NCBI GenBank assembly: GCA_046565785.1
Contig: JBKHXZ010000271.1
Span: 1-5,260 of the forward strand
DNA from: DATHWB01 sp046565785
GTDB lineage: Bacteria; Actinomycetota; Acidimicrobiia; Spongiisociales; ZC4RG35
Direction of reading: 5' to 3'
Length of the DNA: 5,260 nt
The notes under the pieces are model-generated. The model was given only the letters and a program-made list of their open reading frames with translations. It ran no database searches and was not told the DNA's origin. Positions within the stretch are counted from its first letter, which is position 1, and each line of letters starts with the position of its first letter. This document shows positions 1 to 5,260 of this stretch, piece by piece. The translations under genes and the position numbers were made by a program.

Positions 1-1189
1 GCCAGTCGACCAAACCCTTGGGGTCAGGCCACCGCCCTGCGTGTCGCATCGACTCGACCGGGACAGGGTCCGAGCCGGGGACTTCTTCATAGGTTGTGTC
101 GTTGAACAGATAGAAGGTGGTCTCGTCGGACCAAGCCTCGATCACCAGGGCCGTGGCCGGGATGTCCTCGGCCAGGGTCCGCTCGACGACCTCTCGGACT
201 CGTGACTCCCGATCCCATTCGTTGCCTGACATCCAAGGCCCGTACGCCCACAGCGGGAGCGGGGTTGGCCTGCCGACGTCGTGCACGTACTCAGAGATCA
301 CCTCGGCGGGTGAGCCGGTGTAGAGACGTCCCGCAACCGAGTCCGCCGCCGGGACAGACATGACCGCTTGGTCCGACTTCGAAGCACCGAGATCGAACCT
401 CACCCGCTCGTCCGACAAGACGTGGAGCCCGTAGCCCCGACTGGAAAGCAACCAGGGAAGCGGAAAGTAGGTGCGGCCCCCTTGCTGCTTGTACTGCTCG
501 TACACCCGCACATCGGGGGTAAGTCCACGCTGGTCGACCCGGTCGAATCGTTCCCCTCCCCCGAACAGCGCCTCCCGGTCTTCGAGTCGCCAGCCCACCG
601 AGATCTCACGTAGGTCGGTTCCAACCGATCCCAGTGAGATCCATTCGATCACCAGCGACACCTGTTGGGAACGCAGCGTCAGGACGCCGTCCTCAACAGT
701 GAAGTTCCATGACCCCAAGTCTTCGGACGACGACCCGCCTGCGTGCTCACTGCCGTCGTACGGCTCAACCGACCAGTCGAGCCCCCCGGACATCGTTTGC
801 GCCAGACGGATCGCCGCCCCGTTGTCCGCCACCGCCAGCACCTGGCCACCGGCGACCACCAAAGACCGGACCTGGCCCACAACGGAGACGACGACCGGAA
901 GTTCGAACCAATCTGTCGTGTCCCCATACGAAGAGACGAACCGATAGCGACACGACCGCGTGAACGGTCCAACGGTTGCGACCCATTCCTCGGAGCCGTC
1001 TACTCGAACGAGAGAGACGGGGTCATGGTCGCGGTCGAATTCAACCGATATGTGTTCGACCCCCGGTGCCGCCTTCACCCCCACCCTGACTTGATCGGAA
1101 TCGGTTGGGGTGTAAGGCCGGCGGGACCAGACGACTGCTTCGTAGGGGTTGCGGTCGCCTTCCGGGTGATGATCTAGGACGGGAATCAA
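1..1189 (-). CDS. GH31 glycoside hydrolase, N-terminal part (3' end outside window)
   Basis: This is a GH31-type alpha-glycosidase, probably cytoplasmic, acting on an imported alpha-gluco-oligosaccharide. The frame is open for 396 codons to the window edge; GH31 enzymes are usually 650-800 residues, so about half is seen. Residues 1 to about 300 form the N-terminal beta-sandwich. They include FGGGERF (209-215), DQRG (219-222), YEQYKQQGGRTYFPLP (230-245) and LSSRGYGLHV (248-257), all typical of GH31. The catalytic barrel begins at LPLWAYGPWMSGNEW (311-325), and strand 2 is IPATALVIEAWSDE (343-356). The usual nucleophile motif (KxDxGE type) would lie beyond the left edge. The start chosen is TTG at 1189, with GGAG five bases upstream. 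The only other in-frame start after the last stop (1330-1328) is GTG at 1237, inside the hairpin arm and without a good ribosome site. The N-terminus (MIPVLDHHPEGDRNPYE) has no signal peptide or membrane segment. The gene follows the transporter's binding protein. The family call is firm; alpha-glucosidase, alpha-xylosidase or transglycosylase cannot be separated here. Confidence 0.92.
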   Translation of the reverse strand, partial: MIPVLDHHPEGDRNPYEAVVWSRRPYTPTDSDQVRVGVKAAPGVEHISVEFDRDHDPVSLVRVDGSEEWVATVGPFTRSCRYRFVSSYGDTTDWFELPVVVSVVGQVRSLVVAGGQVLAVADNGAAIRLAQTMSGGLDWSVEPYDGSEHAGGSSSEDLGSWNFTVEDGVLTLRSQQVSLVIEWISLGSVGTDLREISVGWRLEDREALFGGGERFDRVDQRGLTPDVRVYEQYKQQGGRTYFPLPWLLSSRGYGLHVLSDERVRFDLGASKSDQAVMSVPAADSVAGRLYTGSPAEVISEYVHDVGRPTPLPLWAYGPWMSGNEWDRESRVREVVERTLAEDIPATALVIEAWSDETTFYLFNDTTYEEVPGSDPVPVESMRHAGRWPDPKGLVDW

Positions 1190-1194
1190 TGAAT

Positions 1195-1198
1195 CTCC
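1195..1198 (-). promoter_or_regulatory. Ribosome binding site supporting the TTG start of the downstream GH31 gene
   Basis: On the minus strand the bases read GGAG, then the 5-nt spacer ATTCA, then TTG at 1189. It is the only Shine-Dalgarno-like site near a possible start for this gene, and it lies outside the hairpin at 1213-1245. It is the main reason for choosing TTG over GTG 1237. Confidence 0.6.
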
Positions 1199-1212
1199 AA
1201 GCGGGCGAGACG

Positions 1213-1245
1213 GTGTTGGGGTGTCTCGGCGAGACACCCCAACAC
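1213..1245 (-). terminator. Perfect 15-bp stem-loop between the binding-protein and GH31 genes
   Basis: The arms GTGTTGGGGTGTCTC (1213-1227) and GAGACACCCCAACAC (1231-1245) pair without a mismatch around a 3-nt loop. The repeat begins 21 nt after the binding-protein stop and ends 23 nt before the TTG start of the next gene. Neither side carries a T-run, so it is not a textbook intrinsic terminator. Possible roles are a partial terminator or attenuator, a 3'-end mRNA stabiliser for the binding-protein transcript (as the intergenic REP element after malE is known to be), or a DNA operator. The structure is seen directly; its role is inferred. Confidence 0.6.
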
Positions 1246-1266
1246 TCGACGATGGGGACGTGTCGA

Positions 1267-2592
1267 CTAACCGAGCAGGCCTTCGATTCCGGCCTGCGCC
1301 TGGTCGAGCGCATCCTGAGCGGTGATCTCACCTGCGAGCGCCCTCTCAAGCAGCCCGTTGACGAGATCCTGCATCTCGGCCTGCCGCTCGATGACCGGCG
1401 GAACCACCACGTTCTCCAACGACTTGAGCACGGCTTCGCGGTTGGCGGGCGGCTCGAGCGACAAGTAGTCGGCGTACAGGCTCTCGTCGGTGAGGGTGGG
1501 AAGTTCCCACGACGCTCCCACTCGGATCTGGGCGGCTTCCGGACTGGACGTGAAGAAGCGGAGCCACTTGTAGGCCGCCTCCTGCTTGTCGGATGAAGCG
1601 GACACCGCTACGCCGTTGGCGAAGAAGTGGCTGCCACCCTGGGTGTTGCCTGGTTCGACGACCACGTCCCAGGCGAACGGCGCCTGCTCGAAGGCCGAGA
1701 ACATCCAGATACCGGTGGTGATCATCCCCAGCTGGCCGTTGACGAACATGTCCCCGTCGGACACTCCGCCCATCTCGGCGGCAGACGGCTGCACCCCGTC
1801 GTTCACGTAGTCGAGCATGAACTGCAGCGCCTCCACGCACGGCGGCGAGTTGACGGTCACTGCTCCGTCTGTGAAGAACTGGCATCCATTCTGCGCCGCA
1901 GCCTTGTAGAACTCCCAATAGTGGACACCGGCAAAGTGGCCCCACACGTCGTCGCCGAGGGCATCGAGAGCTTCCGCTGCAGCCCGCTCTTCCGCCCAGG
2001 TCCAGTCGTCTGTCGGATAGTCGATTCCGGCTTGGTCGAACAGATCCTTGTTGTAGAACAGCAGAACTGTGGAATAGCTCGCGGGTAGGGCGTATTGGGC
2101 TCCGTCGATCGAGAACGCCTCGAGCGCCCGCTGGTAGTAGGCGGCCGGGTCGAGTTCCGGGTCAGCGGCGATCGAACCGGAGAGGTCCGCCAGCACACCC
2201 TTCGAGGCGAAGCTGACGAAGTTCTCGAAGTTCAGCTCGAACGCGTCGGGGGCGTCGCCACCCGCGATCTGTGTCTGAAGACTCGAGAAGTACTCGTCGA
2301 ACGGTGCTGTCTCAACCTCGACGGTGATCTCCGGGTACTTGGCGTTGAAGGCGGCGATCATCTCGTCCAAGTGGTCGAGGTGATCCGGGGCCGCCGAGAA
2401 CGTGAAGTACCGGATAGTGACCGGGTCGACGGCTGGTTCGGTTTCCGTAGGGGCTTGTGTGTCAGGGGTGGCGGCGGTCGTGGTGGTGGCGTCCGCCGTA
2501 TCGGCGGGTGCCTCACCTTCGGCCTCGGTGCCGCCACAGGCCGCAAGGACCAGGGCGAGGATGCTCAACAGCATCCAGAGTCGATGTCTCAC
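1267..2592 (-). CDS. Sugar ABC transporter substrate-binding lipoprotein (family 1, CUT1)
   Basis: This is the extracytoplasmic receptor that captures a sugar, probably an alpha-gluco-oligosaccharide, and hands it to the two permeases encoded just upstream. From the GTG start it has 441 residues, usual for the family. Residues 1-18 are a short signal peptide (positively charged MRHR, then a Leu-rich core) ending in the lipobox LAAC with lipidated Cys19. Residues 20 to about 56 are a low-complexity Thr/Ala/Glu linker. The binding domain then shows AFNAKYPEITVEVE (81-94), LLFYNKDLFDQAGI (177-190), the DDWTWAE motif (195-201) and VNGQLGMITTGIWM (284-297), all typical of MalE-like proteins. Cys237 and Cys252 could form a disulfide. 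An ATG at 2652 overlaps the preceding stop (ATGA) but would put 20 unlikely residues before the signal peptide. The GTG at 2592 has a strong AGGAGG site and gives a standard lipoprotein leader. The gene ends in TAG and is followed by a stem-loop. The exact ligand is unknown. Confidence 0.95.
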   Translation of the reverse strand: MRHRLWMLLSILALVLAACGGTEAEGEAPADTADATTTTAATPDTQAPTETEPAVDPVTIRYFTFSAAPDHLDHLDEMIAAFNAKYPEITVEVETAPFDEYFSSLQTQIAGGDAPDAFELNFENFVSFASKGVLADLSGSIAADPELDPAAYYQRALEAFSIDGAQYALPASYSTVLLFYNKDLFDQAGIDYPTDDWTWAEERAAAEALDALGDDVWGHFAGVHYWEFYKAAAQNGCQFFTDGAVTVNSPPCVEALQFMLDYVNDGVQPSAAEMGGVSDGDMFVNGQLGMITTGIWMFSAFEQAPFAWDVVVEPGNTQGGSHFFANGVAVSASSDKQEAAYKWLRFFTSSPEAAQIRVGASWELPTLTDESLYADYLSLEPPANREAVLKSLENVVVPPVIERQAEMQDLVNGLLERALAGEITAQDALDQAQAGIEGLLG

Positions 2593-2595
2593 TGT

Positions 2596-2605
2596 CTCCT
2601 CCTCC
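2596..2605 (-). promoter_or_regulatory. Strong ribosome binding site fixing the GTG start of the binding protein
   Basis: The minus strand reads GGAGGAGGAG followed by ACA and GTG at 2592. The canonical AGGAGG (2603-2598) sits 5 nt from the start codon. It is the strongest Shine-Dalgarno site in the window, which fits the need for more binding protein than permease. Read as protein from the alternative ATG at 2652, it would encode a meaningless EEE run. Confidence 0.8.
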
Positions 2606-2648
2606 GTTGGTAGGGGTCTCTGTCTCCATGGCAAGTGGCAGGGCGGCT

Positions 2649-3527
2649 TCATCGGCCACCCCCCACAAGAAGTCCGTCAGATATGTGGCGCTGGACAAGC
2701 ACATACACCAGAACGATCGGGACCACCGCGACGACCGAACCAGCCATGACAAGGTTCCAGTCCGTCTCGTAGCGGCCATGCAGCGACGCCAGACCGACAG
2801 GCAACGTCATCGCCTTCTCGTTTCTGGCGACGAACAGCGGCCACAAAAACGCGTTCCACGAGGCCATGAACGCAAGAATCCCGTGCGTCGCGGCCGCAGG
2901 GCGGGCGTAGGGAAAGGCAACCGACCAGAAGGTCCGCCACGGGGAAGCGCCGTCGATAGCAGCCGCCTCCTCCATCTCGGCCGGCATCTGTAGGAAGTAC
3001 TGCCGAAACAAGAACACACCGAAGGCGGAGGCGATACCGGGCAGGATCAATGCCTGCAAGCTGTTGATCCAGCCGAGATAACGCATGAGGATGAAAAGCG
3101 GGACGATCGTGACCTGGAACGGCACCATCAGCGTCCCCAGATAGACAAGAAACAGCGCCTGCCGGCCACGGAACTCGAAACGAGCCAGCCCATACCCGGC
3201 CAGCGCGCTCACCACGACCTGCAGCGTCGTCGTCACAACGGTGACCACCACCGAGTTGCCGACAATTCGGGCGAAGGGCATCACCCGGGCCAGCTCCCGG
3301 TAACTGTCCAACGTCGGACTCTCAGGCAGAAGCTGGGGCGGGATGCGGAGCAGCGTCTCGTTGGTCTGAAGCGACGTCGATACGGTCCACAGGAACGGGA
3401 ACAGCGTGGTCGCGGCCGCCAGCGTCAGCAGGACCCATCCTCCGACGCGAACCAAACGCCGCGTCCTTCGACCCCCAGGCGCGTCAACGATCGCTCGTCC
3501 GCCAGCTCTCACCAGGGTCTCAGCCAT
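2649..3527 (-). CDS. Sugar ABC transporter permease, MalG type
   Basis: This is one of two inner-membrane subunits forming the channel of a carbohydrate ABC importer (CUT1). It has 292 residues, a little above the usual 270-285 because of an Arg-rich N-terminal tail. Hydrophobic segments suggest six helices at about 29-50, 91-115, 124-147, 155-176, 209-232 and 260-279. The ATPase-contacting EAA loop is at about 187-210 and contains EEAAAIDGASPWRTFW. Other family marks are AGYGLARFEFRGR (110-122), the short segment WNAFLWPLFVA (224-234) and the C-terminal LVQRHISDGLLVGG. The ATG start lies 8 nt inside the end of the MalF-type gene, pointing to translational coupling; a GGTGGGTG stretch is a weak ribosome site. 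The stop TGA overlaps an ATG (2652-2650), but the next gene most likely starts 56 nt further on. The family is certain; the substrate is inferred from the neighbouring GH31/CBM20 genes. Confidence 0.96.
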   Translation of the reverse strand: MAETLVRAGGRAIVDAPGGRRTRRLVRVGGWVLLTLAAATTLFPFLWTVSTSLQTNETLLRIPPQLLPESPTLDSYRELARVMPFARIVGNSVVVTVVTTTLQVVVSALAGYGLARFEFRGRQALFLVYLGTLMVPFQVTIVPLFILMRYLGWINSLQALILPGIASAFGVFLFRQYFLQMPAEMEEAAAIDGASPWRTFWSVAFPYARPAAATHGILAFMASWNAFLWPLFVARNEKAMTLPVGLASLHGRYETDWNLVMAGSVVAVVPIVLVYVLVQRHISDGLLVGGGR

Positions 3528-4464
3528 AGTGCACCCACCGCTTCTGCAGGCGCGTCTGCACCAGCGTCACCGCAAAGATGAAGCCGAAGAGCACCCACGA
3601 CATCGCCGCCGCGTAGCCCATCCGCCCGAAACTGAACGCGTGACGAACGATGCGCTCAACCACCACGGTGGTCGAGCCGAGCGGGCCCCCTCCAGTGAGT
3701 ATCCAGACCTGTTCGAACACCTGAAACGAATTGATCAGGAGGATCACCAACACCAGGAACACCGTCGGTGTGAGCAGCGGAAACGTCACCCGCCAGAACG
3801 CCTGCCAGCGGCTGGCTCCGTCGACGGCGGCCGCCTCCCGGTATTCGGGGGCGATGGCCTGCAAGCCGGCGAGGAACAGAATCATCACGAATCCGGCGTC
3901 TTTCCAGACGCTGGCGGCGATCACCGAAAGCATCGCCCAGCCCCGCTCGAAGAGCCATGCCGGACCTTCGACTCCGACGAGCCCCAACGCCCAGTTCACG
4001 ACACCGAACCGAGAATTCAGCATCCACTTCCACATCAGCGCCACCGCCACCCAAGCTGATACCACCGGCATGAAGAAGACCACTCGACCGAACACCGCCC
4101 TGCGACCACCGCGGTTCATCAACACCGCCAGCCCCAGACCAGCGACCATCACGAGCGGCAGGTAACCGGCAATGAAAACCACCGTGTGCCCCAACGCGGC
4201 GTGGAAGTCTCGATCCGATGCCAACTCGACGAAGTTCCCCAGTCCGCGGAACTCTGGAGGGGTCAACAGATCCCACTGGTAGACGCTGAGCACCCCCGCG
4301 GCCGCGATCGGGAGAATCGTGAACACGATCAGCAGCACCAGACTCGGAGCAACGAACGCCACCCACCATCGCCGGTCCGCCCCGCGCCAGCGCATCGCCG
4401 GTGAGTGGCCGGCGCCGACCCGGTTCGCCTCACGGCGTGCCGCACGCCTCTCTAGCCCGAGCAC
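3520..4464 (-). CDS. Sugar ABC transporter permease, MalF type
   Basis: This is the partner inner-membrane permease of the same importer. It has 314 residues, normal for the short actinobacterial MalF-like form without the large periplasmic loop of E. coli MalF. Six hydrophobic helices are visible at about 34-58, 92-116, 126-148, 178-200, 233-253 and 284-304. The EAA loop is at about 207-233 and contains YREAAAVDGASRWQAFW followed by the FPLLTP turn. ILTGGGPLGSTT (255-266), between helices 5 and 6, is a strong CUT1 marker. The GTG start at 4464 is only 3 nt after the stop of the GH31-CBM20 gene, so translation is probably coupled; GGGAAG about 10 nt upstream is a weak ribosome site. An ATG at 4395 (residue 24) is an alternative that would trim a charged tail, but it has no ribosome site. 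The gene overlaps the MalG-type gene by 8 nt. Confidence 0.95.
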   Translation of the reverse strand: MLGLERRAARREANRVGAGHSPAMRWRGADRRWWVAFVAPSLVLLIVFTILPIAAAGVLSVYQWDLLTPPEFRGLGNFVELASDRDFHAALGHTVVFIAGYLPLVMVAGLGLAVLMNRGGRRAVFGRVVFFMPVVSAWVAVALMWKWMLNSRFGVVNWALGLVGVEGPAWLFERGWAMLSVIAASVWKDAGFVMILFLAGLQAIAPEYREAAAVDGASRWQAFWRVTFPLLTPTVFLVLVILLINSFQVFEQVWILTGGGPLGSTTVVVERIVRHAFSFGRMGYAAAMSWVLFGFIFAVTLVQTRLQKRWVHYG

Positions 4465-4467
4465 GCG

Positions 4468-5260
4468 CTAGAAGCTTCCCGTCGAGGTTCCGGCACTTCC
4501 CGTCGCCGGTGTCGAAATCACGTTGTTGCCGCCGGGTTGCCATGCGTCGGCGGTGTCGGGGTAGTTCGCGTCCTGACGTTTGATGCACTTCCACTCGATC
4601 GATGTGTTCGGAGGGAGGTTGCTGATGGTTCCCGTCCACGTCGGATAGGCAGTGGGGTCGAGCTTGACGGCGCTGGCTGGAGACCATTCGCCGAGCTGGG
4701 GGACGTTCCCGACCACGTACACCGACTGACCTGTAGTCGTAGTGCCGTTCTGGCAGACAAAGTCGACCGACACTGGAGCTTGGCCGAGCGTGAACTCGAA
4801 CGTCTTTGTGACTTCGACACCGAGCGATCCGGACTTGGCAACGATCAGGTTGCCCCCCGCGTTGTACCAGCCGGCAACCGTCGCATCGAAGGTGGCCTTG
4901 TCAGGATGCTGGACGAGAGCAGTTCCGTTGAGAGATACGGCGGACGCTTGGGTATTCTCGACGACGAGTTCGACCACGTTGGCTCGCGATGCCGTGGCCC
5001 CGGTGAACATGCCGGCAGCCGGCCGAATCACCACGGTGGCGGTTGACCCCGTCAGGTTCTGGTCGATCACAGTGGTGCGCACATCGCCGGTTTGGTATCC
5101 AGTGGTCTGCCCGTCGTCCTCGTAGAGCGTGAACGACGACGGCGTCACGTCTGCGACTACTCGCACTATCAACTCGTCCCTCGTCGTGGCGTCGGTTCGC
5201 TCCCCGAACACGTTCTTGGTTGCGTCATCCACAAACATCTTGGGGAGAATCGCCCCGGCC
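4468..5260 (-). CDS. GH31 alpha-glucosidase-type enzyme, C-terminal part with CBM20 starch-binding domain (5' end outside window)
   Basis: This is the last 263 residues of a multidomain enzyme whose catalytic barrel lies beyond the right edge. The frame is open to base 5260, reading AGAILPKMFVDDATKNVFGE, which matches the beta-sandwich after the GH31 barrel. A DUF5110-like domain follows, with LYEDDGQTTGYQTGDVRTT (5124-5068). The end (about 4779-4504) is a CBM20 domain: VDFVCQNGTTTTGQSVYVVG, then LGEWSP, YPTWTG, IEWKCIKR and WQPGGNN. The site-1 starch-binding residues of the family are present: Trp at 4686-4684, Lys in EWK, Trp in AWQPGGNN and the following Asn. The protein ends in a short Gly/Ser/Thr tail. 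CBM20 binds starch and related alpha-glucans and is usually on secreted proteins, so this enzyme probably acts outside the cell, although its signal peptide is not in view. The next gene starts 3 nt later, tying the enzyme to the transporter. It could be a hydrolase or an alpha-glucosyltransferase. Confidence 0.9.
   Translation of the reverse strand, partial: AGAILPKMFVDDATKNVFGERTDATTRDELIVRVVADVTPSSFTLYEDDGQTTGYQTGDVRTTVIDQNLTGSTATVVIRPAAGMFTGATASRANVVELVVENTQASAVSLNGTALVQHPDKATFDATVAGWYNAGGNLIVAKSGSLGVEVTKTFEFTLGQAPVSVDFVCQNGTTTTGQSVYVVGNVPQLGEWSPASAVKLDPTAYPTWTGTISNLPPNTSIEWKCIKRQDANYPDTADAWQPGGNNVISTPATGSAGTSTGSF

Noticed and set aside
368..1177. Plus-strand open frames and short minus-strand frames (for example 471-947 +, 743-1177 +, 400-624 -, 765-986 -)
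   Set aside because: They lie opposite or out of frame with the GH31 reading frame at 1189-1, which carries clear family motifs. Their own translations are Arg/Pro/Ser-rich with no domain or credible ribosome site, as expected of GC-rich shadows.
1213..1245. Inverted repeat as an insertion-sequence end or attachment site
   Set aside because: There is no transposase, integrase, second copy or target duplication in the window, and it sits between two genes of the same apparent pathway.
1..1345. A broken or degenerate gene left of the binding protein
   Set aside because: No complete ORF is evident there at first sight, but direct translation shows one uninterrupted GH31 frame from 1189 to the left edge. 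It simply starts with TTG and ends outside the window.
2420..2490. Short-repeat tract in the ACC/ACG-rich stretch of the binding-protein gene
   Set aside because: It encodes the Thr/Ala/Glu linker after the lipobox, a common low-complexity spacer, and has no regular repeat unit.
1105..2613. Open frames over the binding-protein gene (1105-1596 +, 1627-2088 +, 2095-2613 +, 1346-1945 -, 1857-2198 -)
   Set aside because: The binding protein accounts for the region from signal peptide to stop; these frames show only compositional noise.
2457..4404. Open frames over the permeases (2457-2993 +, 3406-4059 +, 3731-4165 +, 3656-4369 -)
   Set aside because: They overlap two full-length permeases with intact EAA loops and six helices. 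Their translations are rich in Arg, His and Pro and lack any recognisable feature.
4430..5125. Open frames over the CBM20 enzyme (4430-4687 -, 4518-4841 -, 4537-5046 +, 4742-5125 +)
   Set aside because: They are shadows of the DUF5110-CBM20 frame, whose binding residues are all in place.

Overview
The window is a tightly packed, one-direction gene block, entirely on the minus strand, from a GC-rich bacterium. The GC-rich codon use, the GTG and TTG starts, and a lipoprotein with a long Thr/Ala/Glu linker after its lipobox suggest an actinobacterium, possibly of the Acidimicrobiia type. The lineage is an inference from style, not from a marker gene.

In transcription order (right to left) there are five genes. 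(1) 5260-4468 is the C-terminal end of a large, probably secreted GH31 alpha-glucosidase-type enzyme, with a DUF5110-like beta domain and a terminal CBM20 starch-binding domain. (2) 4464-3520 is a MalF-type sugar ABC permease. (3) 3527-2649 is a MalG-type sugar ABC permease. (4) 2592-1267 is a lipoprotein sugar-binding protein of the same CUT1 transporter. (5) 1189-1 is the N-terminal 396 residues of a second, different GH31 enzyme with no signal peptide, running off the left edge. Genes 1/2 are 3 nt apart, 2/3 overlap by 8 nt, 3/4 are 56 nt apart, and 4/5 are 77 nt apart. The last gap holds a perfect 15-bp inverted repeat with a 3-nt loop.

The genes read as one alpha-glucan pathway. An outer enzyme anchored to starch-like glucan by CBM20 hydrolyses or transglycosylates it. 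The lipoprotein and two permeases import the resulting oligosaccharide, and a cytoplasmic GH31 breaks it down. No ATPase, regulator or promoter is visible, so the transporter probably uses an ATPase encoded elsewhere. A pair of GH31 enzymes around a CUT1 transporter recalls the cyclic tetrasaccharide/cycloalternan (cts-type) loci, but the substrate here cannot be fixed from sequence alone.

Every part of the window is accounted for: there is no gene-free stretch above 300 bases, and I saw no RNA gene, CRISPR array or mobile element.
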